Positions 44,064 to 54,845 of a DNA stretch of 64,000 nt are shown here, piece by piece. A model generated the notes under the pieces. That model did not search any database, was not told the origin of the DNA, and was given only the letters and a program-made list of their open reading frames with translations. The DNA lies in contig JAZGUH010000004.1 in assembly GCA_037893225.1 (NCBI GenBank), positions 868,001 to 932,000 on the forward strand, in the 5' to 3' direction. How positions within the stretch are numbered: position 1 is the stretch's first letter; each line of letters starts with the position of its first letter. A program made the translations under genes and the position numbers. Source of the stretch: Hippasteria phrygiana. Taxonomy: Eukaryota; Echinodermata; Asteroidea; Valvatida; Goniasteridae.

Positions 44064-47000
44064 ATGTCTCAACACCATACCGAAGATGTTCTGGACCAGG
44101 GTCATGACGGTGATGAGCGTCCTCCCCGAAGTAAACACTCCTCCAGAGGTAGCCAGCGTACCGATAGCTCATCCAGGTCTCGCCTCTCAAACCTGTCTGG
44201 TCTGAGTGATAAATGTGCAGCCAAGATGCAAGCTCTACGAAGGAGAATGCGCCATGATGAGCTAGAACGCCAACTACAAGAGGATGAGGCAGCTGATCAA
44301 CAGCTTCGCAGGCTGGATGACCAGGCTCGCTCTGCCAGGCTTCAATCCGAAGAGACGGAGCGGCAAGCCTTACGAGAGCGTGAGGCCCTTAACACAAGGT
44401 TGTCACGGCAACGAAGACTCCGTCTGGCCAAACAAGAGCTTGCTGAAGCTGAAGCTATCAGTGCCATGTTTAATGAAGAATTGCCACAAACCGAAACTCC
44501 GACGCATAGTCGCCCGTCAGGTACAGAAAATCAGCCACTTCCACAGAGGGCTCCCTCCTCTACTCCACCACCAGACATTCAGCAAACACCCCCATGTGTT
44601 TCATCCTCTGTTTGTCACGGTGCACCAGTGAGTGCCACCATGCCTGTATCAGTGTTAACCAGTGACGTCACCTTCGGACAAGACATTCCTCCTCCAAGGA
44701 CTTGTCCTCCGCACTTGCCATACCATATGGTTCCTGTACCCTCCTTGACTGTGTCGCCGACACCAACAGTCATGGATCTCCTTGTCGCCTCGTCACATGG
44801 GATCCCCAAACCTACCTTACCATCCTTTTCTGATGGGAAGGAGAAAGAATTCACCCTCCTCAAGTTGGCTTTGGTCAATCTTATTGATGTTCATCCTCAT
44901 CTAACCGAACAGTATAAGTTCCAAATACTGATTGACAGACTTGGTGGCCGAGCACTGAAGCTTGCTAAGTCGTTCCTGTATGCCAGTCAACCATACACCC
45001 AAGCCCTCCAAGCCCTCATCGGCAAGTATGGACAACCCCGACAACTTGTGCAGAGTGAAATTGGAACCATCATGTCAACTCCTCCAGTCAAGTATGGAGA
45101 CACCGATGCATTTGACGAGTTCTCCCTCGATGTTCTGTCCCTCGTTGGAATGCTTCAAGCCTTGGAGGGTGCAGATGGAGTTGAACTTAGATGTGGATCA
45201 CATGTTGATCGACTCCTGGCTAAACTGGCCCCCTCTCACCGGACCAGTTTCATGGAGCACTGCCTAAATAAAGGGATACTGAAACCTAACTGCAGCAAGA
45301 CATACACCTTGCCCCAGTTTGCTGAGTGGCTTCGCACGAAGTCTCAGTCCCAGAGCTTCGCAAGTAGAGCTGTATCAAGTCACGACTCAACAGGCTCTAA
45401 GCCAACACACCAACAAAGCCAGTATCGAGCTTCAAAGAAGGTTTCTACAAGTACAACTGTGTTTATGGCCTCACCGAACGCTAAGGACAAACCAAAGTAC
45501 ACACCTAAACCATACTGTCCTTACTGCGAAAACAAGGAACACTACCTTGGTGGGTGTCCAGAGATCAAGAAGTTAAGCACTGACCAGATCGTCCAGTGGA
45601 TCAAAGATAAGGGACGTTGTTGGAAATGTGGGCGGACCCATAAGCCCAAGGAGTGCACATTAAAGAAGCCTTGTCATACCTGCAAGGAAATTCACCTCAC
45701 TGTTCTACATGATGCTGCCCAGAAGGCTACCAGCCATGTGTACAGGCTCCAGACATCCAACCAAGCGGTCTTCGTGGACAAACCAACTCGTCCCCACAAC
45801 GTCATGTTGAAGATATTGCCAGTGACCCTCCATGGTCCAGGGGGATCCATCGACACATACGCCATATTGGATGACGGTTCGGAAAGAACCATGCTACTTC
45901 AGTCAGCATCTGACCAGCTCGAGCTTCATAGCAACCCAGAGACTATGTTGCTGAGGACAGTTCGTGAAGACATCGTTGAATGTCGAGGCCAGTCTTGTAC
46001 CTTCCGGATATCAGCCAAAGACACACCTGGAGTGTTGTACACTGTAACTGGAGCCTTCTCAGCCAGTAACCTGTGCCTTTCCCAGTACACCTATCCTGTT
46101 GATGCCTTGCAATGCCGCTACCCTCATCTTCGTCACCTTCAGTTGCCTGTAGTCAACAACGTTTCTCCACATGTCCTCATTGGATCCGATCAGGCAGATC
46201 TCATCGTGGCAAGACATCCGATTAAGTCTGGCCCTCGGGGGGCTCCAGTTGCCATCAACACTAAGCTAGGTTGGACCCTTCAAGGACCCGCAGGGAACCT
46301 AAAGGAGCAAAGAGAGCAGAAGGTCTTCAAAAGTTCTCTGTTTCCACCAACCGCTGATATCATGCAGCATGTGGAGAGGCTGTGGCAAGCAGATGTGCTA
46401 CCATACCAGAATGATAGGCATGTTACCCGCTCTAAGCATGACCAGCAAGCAGTCCAGATGCTTGAAGTCAAAACCCAGCGTACTGAAGTCAACGGGATAA
46501 GGTGCTATGCTACACCACTTCTGAGGCGTAGGGATGAGACAAAATTCCATGCCCCCAAGGGGGCAGTATTACCGACTCTGAAGGGAACTGAGAAGAGACT
46601 CGTCAAACACCCACAGCTTGCCCAGAAGCACAACGAGTTAATCTCCAAGTTGGTGGATGCGGGTCATGTGAGGATCCTGACAAAGGATGAAGCGGCCAAG
46701 TCCGAAGAGTCCTGGTTTATCCCGCATCATACTGTACACCACAATGGGAAGTTTCGACTGGTATTCAACTGCTCCTTTCGATACAACAACCAAGTCCTTA
46801 ATGAGCACCTCCTGCCAGGACCAACCCTTGGTGCGTCACTCATAGGTGTACTACTCCGTTTCCGACAACATGCTGTGGCAGTCTCAGGAGACATCAAAGC
46901 GATGTTTCATCAAGTACGCCTACTACCAGAAGACCGATGCTTATTCCGCTTCCTGTGGCGCAGCTTACAAGTTGACGTTGAGCCAGACATCTATGAATGG

Positions 47001-49706
47001 CAGGTTCTTCCCTTTGGGTCAACTTGCAGTCCCTGCTGTGCTACCTTCGCTCTAAGAAAGCACGCCTCTGATAACGAGAAGGACTATCCAGAAGTTGCAA
47101 AGGCAGTCGACAAATCCTTCTACGTTGACAACTGCCTAGAGAGTCTACCAGCAAAGGAAGACGCCAAAATTCTCGTCCAGAAGATGCGAGACCTGCTGGC
47201 TGACGGCGGTTTTGAAATACGACAGTGGGCCAGCAACGTTCCTGCAGTGGTAGAAGACCTCCCACCAGATGCTCGTTCCGATAGCTGTGAGCTGTGGTTA
47301 ACCTTCGGGGAGACAGACTCCACTGAAGCCACCCTTGGATTGCTGTGGGAATGCAGCTCGGATACCTTGCTGTACCGTCACAGGCCAATCAGCTACGACT
47401 GCCTCAACATGAGGAACATGTATAAGATCCTTGCGAGCCAGTACGACCCCATAGGGTACTTAACTCCATTTACAGCCCGAGCGAGAGTCATTGTCCAAGA
47501 CCTGTGGAAGACGAAGCGCAACTGGGATGATGAACTTGAGCCGGGTGATATCAGAGACCGGTGGCAAGCTTGGGAGAGTGAACTTCCACAGCTGACTGGA
47601 GTGAAGCTCAACAGATGCTACACACCTCCAGATGTCAAGCCAGAGGCTGCCCATCGCCAACTTCACGTTTTTGGTGATGCATCAGAGAGGGTTTATGGAG
47701 CTGCAGCTTATCTCCGAACAGAAGATGAAGAGCACAACGTCCATGTTAGTTTCATCATGGCAAGGTCTCGTGTTGCCCCCAAAAGGCAACTCTCGATGCC
47801 TCGTCTAGAGCTTTCTGCAGCCTTAGCAGGTGCCCAATTGGCTAATCTTGTCCAGAAAGAGTTGGACCTTCCTCTCAATGATGTCATCATGTGGAGTGAC
47901 TCCACTACCGTACTCACCTGGCTGAAATCGGAATCCTGCCGGTATAAGGTGTTTGTTGGCACACGAGTCGCAGAAATACAGACCCTGACTGATGTTGACA
48001 AGTGGCGTTACGTTGATACAAAAAACAACCCCGCAGACGACCTTACAAGAGGCAAAACCCTGATTGACCTGAGCCAAGCCAACAGATGGAGAGATGGTCC
48101 TCCCTTCCTTTGGTTGTCCCCTGACATGTGGCCAGCTCACCCATCTACCAAGAAAGAAGACCCATCTGAGCTAAAGAAGTCAACCTTCTGTGGTGCTGTC
48201 ATCATTCAGCCTAAAAACTTACCTGACCCATCCAAGTATGACACCTGGAGTGACCTTGTTACAGCTACCATCCAGCATTTCCACGGGGTGGCCGATGATG
48301 CTGATCCTGCCAAGTTGGTTGACTCACGGGTTAAGGCCGAGATGCACCTTTATCAGCGTGCTCAGGAAGATTCCTTCCCAGAGGAGCTTGCTTGCATCAA
48401 AGAAAGCAAAGAGCTTCCTCGTGGTGGCAGACTCCTGCAGCTTGCTCCAGAGTATGACACATCTTGTGACCTTATCCGGGTGGGAGGACGTCTTCGTCGT
48501 GCCCAAGATCTACCAAAGGACACCAAGCATCCAATCGTGATGGATCCAACTCACCCCATCACAAGACTTGTCATCCGTGACTACGATGAGAAGTTGCTCC
48601 ACTACGGACCCGAGCGTATACTGGCAGAGCTCCGACGCAAGTTTTGGATACTACGTGGAAGAGAAGCTGTTCGAAAGCATCAACGCCAGTGCTTCGGATG
48701 TCAGAAGTGGAGAGCTAGCCCTCATGTTCCAAAGATGGCAGATTTGCCTCCAGCACGCCTTCGCCTCTTCAAGCCTCCCTTCTACTCAACAGGGGTAGAC
48801 TGTTTTGGTCCAATGATGTGCAAGATTGGGCGAAGAAGGGAGAAGCGTTGGGGGATCATATTTAAATGTATGACCACCAGAGCCATTCACCTTGACCTAC
48901 TAGACAGCCTTGATACAGACGCCTTTTTGATGGCCTTCAGACGGTTTATCTCAAGACGAGGGAAACCATTCGAGATCCTCTGTGACTGTGGCACAAATTT
49001 TAAAGGGGGTCATTCTGAGTTACACGATGCGTTTGCTGCCATGGATCCCATCTTACAGCAGGAGCTTGCTAAGCACCAGGTCAAGTTTGTGTTCAACCCT
49101 CCGAAGGCCCCGCACTTTGGAGGAACATGGGAACGGGAAATAAAGTCTGTTAAAGCTGGCCTGAGGGTTGCCCTGAATGAGCAGTCTGTTCCTGAGTCGG
49201 TACTCCGCACTGTGCTCATCGAAGTAGAGGGAATCCTAAACTCTAAACCTCTGGGGTACGTTTCATCTAACGTTGCAGATCCCGATCCAGTCACTCCAAA
49301 CCTGCTGCTGATGGGGTGGCATGATGCGTCTCTACCCCAGGTCGTCTATCCGGCAAGAGATCTACTTGGAAGACGACGCTGGAAGCACAGCCAGGTCCTT
49401 GCTGATCACTTTTGGTCCGGGTTCATCAAGTCCTACTTGCCGACTCTCCAGGAGCGCCAGAAGTGGCAGAGGGACCGTCCCAACCTGACTTCCAATGACG
49501 TTGTTATGATCGTCGACCCAGCACTCAGCAGAGCTCAGTGGCCCATCGGAAGAGTTGCAGAGACCTATCCGGGTTCTGACGGTCGTGTCCGCACCGCCAA
49601 CGTGAGAGTTCGAGGTAAAACCTACACTCGCCCAGTGGCACGACTGATACGGCTTCCCGAGGTCAGTGACGACAACCTCCCTGATGGTGAAGATGCCAAC
49701 ACCTGA
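44064..49706 (+). CDS. BEL/Pao gag-pol polyprotein, 1880 aa
   Basis: A single uninterrupted frame that starts 28 bases past the primer site. Residues about 45-125 are a charged coiled coil; about 255-425 form the BEL capsid-like region (DUF1759 type). Zinc knuckles follow at C485-C488-H493-C498 and C519-C522-H526-C531. The aspartic protease has D603-D604-G605 (ILDDGSERTML). Reverse transcriptase starts near residue 895, with FRLVFNCS and the catalytic YVDN at 1020-1023, where YVDD is the more usual form. RNase H has D1205 (VFGDAS), the MPRLELSA segment and D1279 (WSDST). Integrase has an HHCC-like finger near 1496-1545, then D1579, D1641 and E1690 in GVDCFGP, CDCGTNF and GGTWERE. A BEL-type C-terminal domain (DUF5641-like) fills 1760-1870. 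It encodes all functions for particle assembly, cDNA synthesis and integration. No frameshift or stop is seen. Confidence 0.97.
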   Translation: MSQHHTEDVLDQGHDGDERPPRSKHSSRGSQRTDSSSRSRLSNLSGLSDKCAAKMQALRRRMRHDELERQLQEDEAADQQLRRLDDQARSARLQSEETERQALREREALNTRLSRQRRLRLAKQELAEAEAISAMFNEELPQTETPTHSRPSGTENQPLPQRAPSSTPPPDIQQTPPCVSSSVCHGAPVSATMPVSVLTSDVTFGQDIPPPRTCPPHLPYHMVPVPSLTVSPTPTVMDLLVASSHGIPKPTLPSFSDGKEKEFTLLKLALVNLIDVHPHLTEQYKFQILIDRLGGRALKLAKSFLYASQPYTQALQALIGKYGQPRQLVQSEIGTIMSTPPVKYGDTDAFDEFSLDVLSLVGMLQALEGADGVELRCGSHVDRLLAKLAPSHRTSFMEHCLNKGILKPNCSKTYTLPQFAEWLRTKSQSQSFASRAVSSHDSTGSKPTHQQSQYRASKKVSTSTTVFMASPNAKDKPKYTPKPYCPYCENKEHYLGGCPEIKKLSTDQIVQWIKDKGRCWKCGRTHKPKECTLKKPCHTCKEIHLTVLHDAAQKATSHVYRLQTSNQAVFVDKPTRPHNVMLKILPVTLHGPGGSIDTYAILDDGSERTMLLQSASDQLELHSNPETMLLRTVREDIVECRGQSCTFRISAKDTPGVLYTVTGAFSASNLCLSQYTYPVDALQCRYPHLRHLQLPVVNNVSPHVLIGSDQADLIVARHPIKSGPRGAPVAINTKLGWTLQGPAGNLKEQREQKVFKSSLFPPTADIMQHVERLWQADVLPYQNDRHVTRSKHDQQAVQMLEVKTQRTEVNGIRCYATPLLRRRDETKFHAPKGAVLPTLKGTEKRLVKHPQLAQKHNELISKLVDAGHVRILTKDEAAKSEESWFIPHHTVHHNGKFRLVFNCSFRYNNQVLNEHLLPGPTLGASLIGVLLRFRQHAVAVSGDIKAMFHQVRLLPEDRCLFRFLWRSLQVDVEPDIYEWQVLPFGSTCSPCCATFALRKHASDNEKDYPEVAKAVDKSFYVDNCLESLPAKEDAKILVQKMRDLLADGGFEIRQWASNVPAVVEDLPPDARSDSCELWLTFGETDSTEATLGLLWECSSDTLLYRHRPISYDCLNMRNMYKILASQYDPIGYLTPFTARARVIVQDLWKTKRNWDDELEPGDIRDRWQAWESELPQLTGVKLNRCYTPPDVKPEAAHRQLHVFGDASERVYGAAAYLRTEDEEHNVHVSFIMARSRVAPKRQLSMPRLELSAALAGAQLANLVQKELDLPLNDVIMWSDSTTVLTWLKSESCRYKVFVGTRVAEIQTLTDVDKWRYVDTKNNPADDLTRGKTLIDLSQANRWRDGPPFLWLSPDMWPAHPSTKKEDPSELKKSTFCGAVIIQPKNLPDPSKYDTWSDLVTATIQHFHGVADDADPAKLVDSRVKAEMHLYQRAQEDSFPEELACIKESKELPRGGRLLQLAPEYDTSCDLIRVGGRLRRAQDLPKDTKHPIVMDPTHPITRLVIRDYDEKLLHYGPERILAELRRKFWILRGREAVRKHQRQCFGCQKWRASPHVPKMADLPPARLRLFKPPFYSTGVDCFGPMMCKIGRRREKRWGIIFKCMTTRAIHLDLLDSLDTDAFLMAFRRFISRRGKPFEILCDCGTNFKGGHSELHDAFAAMDPILQQELAKHQVKFVFNPPKAPHFGGTWEREIKSVKAGLRVALNEQSVPESVLRTVLIEVEGILNSKPLGYVSSNVADPDPVTPNLLLMGWHDASLPQVVYPARDLLGRRRWKHSQVLADHFWSGFIKSYLPTLQERQKWQRDRPNLTSNDVVMIVDPALSRAQWPIGRVAETYPGSDGRVRTANVRVRGKTYTRPVARLIRLPEVSDDNLPDGEDANT

Positions 49707-49771
49707 ACTGTTCTATGTTCTGACTCATGTAACTCTAAAGAACGTTCCTGATTTAGTAAATTTGATGCTCA

Positions 49772-49785
49772 AATTTAGGGGTGGC
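49772..49785 (+). promoter_or_regulatory. polypurine tract before the 3' LTR
   Basis: AATTTAGGGGTGGC lies directly against the TGT of the 3' LTR, where the plus-strand primer is expected. It is short and not purely purine. Confidence 0.6.
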
Positions 49786-50554
49786 TGTACGAAAGTGTCC
49801 AAGTTGGAAACGTGTATAGCGCCCTCTCGTGACTGATTCTAGAGAAATTCCAACGTGATTACCATTTCGTTTACTCATTCGTAGAATTAGTCCGATAAAC
49901 CTCTTAATTATTGCCCAAATCCTACTGAAAATCCCAGGTTAAACATAATTTCCCAATCATCTGTGTGCCGCCCCACATCGCCGTGCGTAGATAATAGAAG
50001 TGAGTACATTTATATGGATGATATTAAGGGATATTTTGTGTGGGTTTTGTAATGTATAAATAACGTGGGTTTTTCCATCGTGTTATACGTACACATACAT
50101 GCATGTACAATTCATTGATCTTTGACAAAGGATTATTCTCTTGCATTCCACCACCATTGCAGGTTAATTTAGTGTAATTTAGGGCTTATAATAGCTTGCC
50201 TAACTTCTCAGTTTATCAGATGAGTTAGTTGATAATGGGAAAATTCCTTTATGTCTCAGTTTAATCTTGTATGTTTTCATGTCACCTTTATGGGTACTAG
50301 GTCCCGGTATTTATTATTGTATTACTTTGGTTTTCTTGTAGAACCACGGCTTTCACTACACGGCCTCCACGGCATCCATTACACAGCCTGAATTCCTTCT
50401 ATGGCCATTCAGCCACAGTCAAGCTTCCATTTCACGGCTCTGCGGCACACAAACTTAATCTTGATCTTCATTGTAATTTAGACAATCATCAAATTAAAGG
50501 AGTGTTAATCAACCATAAACTTGTCACCAGTCTGAGACCTGCCCCTTTCTTTCA
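49786..50554 (+). repeat. 3' LTR, 769 bp
   Basis: Same length and limits as the 5' LTR, TGTACG...TTTCA, with one substitution seen. Confidence 0.97.
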
Positions 50555-50559
50555 ATTAC
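50555..50559. repeat. 5-bp target duplication ATTAC, right
   Basis: Matches 43225-43229 exactly. Confidence 0.95.
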
Positions 50560-50904
50560 ACTTACTATTGTGAGTTGGCTTACTTCTGATAATTTAAATA
50601 AAAAATAATCGATGTGTGTACCTTTATACAACCGGGAAGGTCTCTTAAAGGAGGTGAGTTTTAATGTCACACAGTGTACCTAAAAAATAAGGAGATTCCA
50701 TAACATTTTTTAGTCAAAATGTACATTTTTATTCAACATTTCATTTTGCAACAAATATGAATATTTTCACTGTTTATTGATTAATGATAATAAATGAAAT
50801 TTATGTTGGTAAATATTATCACTCATGTTGAATCATGGTCATTTCATATTCATCACATCGAATTCCTCAATGGTACCCGCATAAAAAGAAACACCCACTT
50901 AGAC

Positions 50905-51277
50905 TTCAAGTAAATAGCAGTCTCAAGCATCCTGTGAAATCATGGCACACTGGTGTGCTGTTGTTTTCAAGAAAAGTGGAAATTTATATCGTTTTCCAAC
51001 GATAGTCGGCCGACAATCGTTGGAAATAGTCTAGTTCCCTGACCTGATAATTCCATCTATAAATCGCTCTGTTTTGTCTAAGGTATGGTCAGGGAACCAG
51101 ACTATTGGAACAATTTTTTTTCTCAGTTTCCCCAGCATCTATGCACACACAACTTTAATTAAACAGGTCAGTGTTTGCTAGCACGCTATAAAATACTAAC
51201 CCCCAAATCCATTTATTTCTGAAAATTTCAGCAAAAGCAAGTCCTGTATATACATGTACATGTACATGTACCTTTAA
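50905..51277 (-). mobile_element. M1 MITE, inverted copy, truncated at its left edge
   Basis: On the minus strand it begins TTAAAGGTACATGTACATG, continues GGATTTGGGGGTTAG, and passes a near-perfect 32-bp palindrome at 50994-51025 centred on GTCGGCCGAC. It ends near GCATCCTGTGAAATCATGG. The far TIR is missing. An ACATGT microsatellite has expanded inside its terminus. Confidence 0.75.
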
Positions 51278-51449
51278 ACAATCCATTGTGTATAATTTGA
51301 CACCGTAAAGGTTGGCAGTTGTTTGTATTAATTTGTTGTTTACACCCTAGGGGGTGCGAAAATTCGTAGGGAAATTTGTTAGGGTTAAAGCCATTTTAGC
51401 CATAAATAGTGGGGAATTTATTGATGTGCATGTACATGTATCATCTGTA

Positions 51450-51940
51450 CCTAATAGGCCGAATATACCGAATATGTGAATATTCGATCACAACCGAATA
51501 TTCGAATAATTTTTGGCGGTTTGAATATATTCGAATATGCACGTACAAATTTGAATCTGATGCTACATGTATTTCAATAGAAAAGTTACAGCGCTCAGTA
51601 GTGTCAAATGGCACATTTTTGTCAACAGTAACTTTTGTGGACGGAAGTTTATTGTTCTCAATTCCCCCATCCATTAAACCGTTGTCACAAAAAATGCAGG
51701 CTGTAGTTTGGTTTGTTATTATCAGAACCTTATAACGTACCCGCAATGATCTTGATACAGCAGGGACATGCACAAAATGTTGATCGGGCGGTCCATAATA
51801 TCGATCACCGCACGTAAAATACGGCCGCGCTTTGCGTGTAACTTTTTACCAGCACGGCATGCAGTTGCAGGCTTGCACCTGAAGTGTAAAAAACTTGATT
51901 GGCGAGTATTGAATATTAGAATATTCGGTCAAACCTAGTT
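51450..51940. mobile_element. possible TIR element with CGAATATT-rich ends
   Basis: TAGGCCGAATATACCGAATAT near 51456 and, mirrored, AGAATATTCGGTCAAACCTA near 51918-51937 could be the termini of a hAT-type element. The left 100 bases are a dense mix of GAATATTCG palindromes. No duplicated target was found, so this is weak. Confidence 0.35.
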
Positions 51941-52932
51941 GTGAATAATCAAAGACTAAATTATTTGAAAACCTAAGGCAAAAACTTGTTTAGCATCATG
52001 CCAATTTCCATAAAAAGGATGGAGTCCCTCCACCAGACTTATTTCCCCAAGCATAGCACTTTTTCCCAAGATTGTTAGTACTGTTTTAAATAGCTTAACC
52101 CTGCCGGTCCTGAATCCTCCAATTTTAATATGTAGCGCCGTCGCATGACCTACATGTATTTCTGAGTAATTGCAATTTACATGAAAATCATTAAAAATAA
52201 ATCGCAATTCCTGTTTTTGTCAAAATATTGTAGTTTAAAGCATATTTAGTTCGAAATACCTGGTTTGCTTTTGTTGAGACCATTAAATGTGTACAAGTTG
52301 ACATTTTAGTTTGGTGTACTTCCCAAAAAATTGTGTAAACTACATTGTACGTAATATTTTCCATTCTCAATCCCGAACTTACGGCTCTATTTGAAACCAA
52401 AATATCGTGTAACAGTAATTTTTTCACCATTGCAAAGCTTACATTATGTATTTTATTATGGAATGGAAATCTCAATTTTCACAATTTCAGACTCGTCTGA
52501 TTTCGCTTGCTGGTGCAACATAAGATTTTTCATACATAGGAAGTTAGGGTTAATATTTGAATATTCAGATTTCCGTTCAATCAGATGCATGTATTCGAAC
52601 GTTCAGTCATGTTGGAATGAGGAATTGTCAGTCAACCAAACATGTACCAAAAAAAACGGTCACAATAATGCACAAAACTGCATATTATAGTGATTACAAT
52701 AGCTCCGTCGCGAGTAGCGAGCGGTGATTTATTGAGTTTTAGCACACACAAGAATACATACACATGTATAGTCCCGATGAAAAAACGTTTGCAACTCTAG
52801 AATGCAACTCTAGTATCCGGAATTTTCTTTTCATGGAAAAGTATTCAAAGATTTACATGTAGTTATCAATCAAATAGCTGAATATTCGGCACAGCTCTAC
52901 TACGACTTGAGCAATATCTACCAAACAGAGTA
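51941..52932. other. no recognisable gene
   Basis: AT-rich DNA with short frames. More TATTTGAATATTCAGA-type words near 52550 and 52880 resemble the element before it. Confidence 0.4.
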
Positions 52933-53427
52933 TTAAAGGCAGTGTACATGATTGGTCATTGTTGCAATTTTCAGAAATGGGCGGATTTGGGGGTTAGTAC
53001 AATGTATGTTTATAGGAAATAACATTCCACTGACCTGTTCAAAGTTTTGTGTTGTTGGATGCCGAAAAAATGAGAGAAAAACGGCGCTCGTTTTCAACAG
53101 TCGGGCAGATGATAGCCTTTAGTCAAGGCGCGCGTGGCTATCTGGGCGCGTGACGCCCCGGATATGCCATGGCGCCATCATGTCCAGGGCGCGCCACTTG
53201 TCCGGGTAGCCACGCGCGCCTTGACTAACGACTACAGGGCAGTTTTCCAATGATTTTGGAAAACGATATATATTTCCACTTGTATTGACAATGACAGCAC
53301 ACCTGGTGCCATCATTTCACAGGATGATTGCGACTACATGTACTATTAACTTACAGTCTAAAGGTATTTCGTAATAATTCATTAAAAAAAATATTGGAGG
53401 ATAACCAATCGTGTACACTACCTTTAA
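52933..53427. mobile_element. TTAA-bounded MITE, family M1, full-length copy with GC-rich hairpin
   Basis: TTAAAGGCAGTGTACATGAT mirrors AATCGTGTACACTACCTTTAA. The interior shares TTTTCAGAAATG, GGGGGTTAG and TGATTTTGGAAAACG-type words with copy 1. Its centre (53120-53227) is a GC-rich inverted repeat, TAGTCAAGGCGCGCGTGGCT with its mirror, unlike the AT-rich surroundings. Confidence 0.85.
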
Positions 53428-54469
53428 GTCAGCTTGGGAAATCTCCAGGTTCTCTTTTGCATTTTTTATGGATTGTTTTGAAGGAAAACAATATCTATTT
53501 GGCCTTGTCACACATGTATGTAGTACATGTACGTGTACATATGTATACTGGTAGGCTGTATAGAGAACAAACACATTGTGCATACATACAAATTTTCCAT
53601 ATGTGCTACACTTTATGCTTTGTGCTATCTAACAGGGGTGTGTGTTCATAGCCAATCATCAGGCAAGGATGTCACTGCCTTCTTGGCTCACCAATCAAAG
53701 TGTACATGTACATGTATCATATTCACCCCTTACTCTCACATTGATCTCCCCTGCCCGATACACGAGTTACATGTACATATGTAGTACTGCATCTGGTTGT
53801 GTTGCGTTTGTCTAATTTCCTTTGCACACGCATTGGGTAATAGCTCTCCAGTGTAATTTCTTAATGGCTATTTTTTGTACCATGTCCATGGAGAAATTAT
53901 TTTTCCACGGCAATGTTTTTTCTGTAGCTTTCAGAACTTTTGCGGAGATGCTGTTGGCTGTGCATTCTGTTGGGTAATACAAACCTCGGATTGGCTTATT
54001 TGTTTTCTGTAATCGCCCTGGGACGAAAGAAAGTTGCAAATTTGAGAAACAAGTTCCGTCACCTGGAAGTGCAGATGTTTTTTTTGACACCAGAGAAGAA
54101 TACGCGTGCAACTAGAATAATGTTGAATAATTCCCTCCCAACATATTTGGAAATTGATAAACAGTGCAAATACCCTTGTGGAGTTTGGAATTATTTTGAA
54201 TCGAAGGTCGTCAGACCTAATCCGAGTAATTATATGTGCATGTGATGTTGTCCCAGTAGCCTAATCTGCTTATTAGAACACTAATATTGATTCATATTTT
54301 TCTTGTCTCAGCAACTACAGGTGGAAGAAAGATACATCTAGGTGATGAGTGCATCCAGCTGCTTACGAAACAGTGCCTCATGTCAGTAATAACATGGTCG
54401 TCAAACACCAACACAACCGTATCAAAACCGCTCGCTGTTGCCAATATCTCAAGTTCCAACTTAACTGAA
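53428..54469. other. no recognisable gene
   Basis: Overlapping frames on both strands near 53812-54245 (99-101 codons) have no recognisable domain. ACATGT repeats occur at 53703-53712. It could be upstream or intronic DNA of the K2P gene that follows. Confidence 0.4.
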
Positions 54470-54845
54470 AGTTGTGCAAGTAATAGAACAAAATGACTGC
54501 GAACACCCAAATTTCTGTGTACATGTATATGTAGGTCTACTTGTATACTTCATTGTAAAGTGGTAAACATCTGCATGCACTAATCCACATTTTAGTATTG
54601 TTGATTGGTAACCACGGAGCAGTATCAACTATCATTACCAACTGCATCGGATTCAAAACAAATCGTCACTTGTGAACATCAGAAGTTCCGACCTGGGTGT
54701 AAGTTGTACAAGCGCCACTAGAACAGGTTGACTGCATGCACTTAAATTTCTGTGCACATAAAAGTGTACTTCATTGTAAGTGGCAGGCGTCTGCACGAAT
54801 CCACATTTGAATATTGTTGATGACAACCGAGGAACAATACACTTC
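54470..54845. repeat. 221-bp local tandem duplication ahead of the K2P exon
   Basis: ACTTCATTGTAA at 54548 and 54769 marks a period of 221. Shared words include AATTTCTGTG(T/C)ACAT, AATCCACATTT, TATTGTTGAT and CAACCG/CCACGG. The copies have diverged substantially. The second copy runs into the K2P exon, and the first has no ATGATGAACTGG. Confidence 0.65.

Larger units (their letters stand above)
43230..50554 (+). mobile_element. complete BEL/Pao LTR retrotransposon, 7.3 kb
   Basis: In order: 5' LTR, tRNA-Tyr primer site, a single gag-pol open frame of 1880 codons, a purine-rich tract, and 3' LTR. Domain order protease, reverse transcriptase, RNase H, integrase together with the gag type identifies BEL/Pao. 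No env frame follows pol. The LTRs differ at one position that I could find in 769, the target duplication is perfect and the frame has no stop. It is therefore a very recent insertion and may still be active. Confidence 0.97.

Noticed and set aside
43996..44190. Minus-strand open frame over the start of the BEL gag
   Set aside because: Shadow of the gag-pol frame and primer site.
53812..54245. Overlapping 99- and 101-codon frames on opposite strands upstream of the K2P exon
   Set aside because: Neither shows a recognisable domain, and they are largely complementary shadows of each other.
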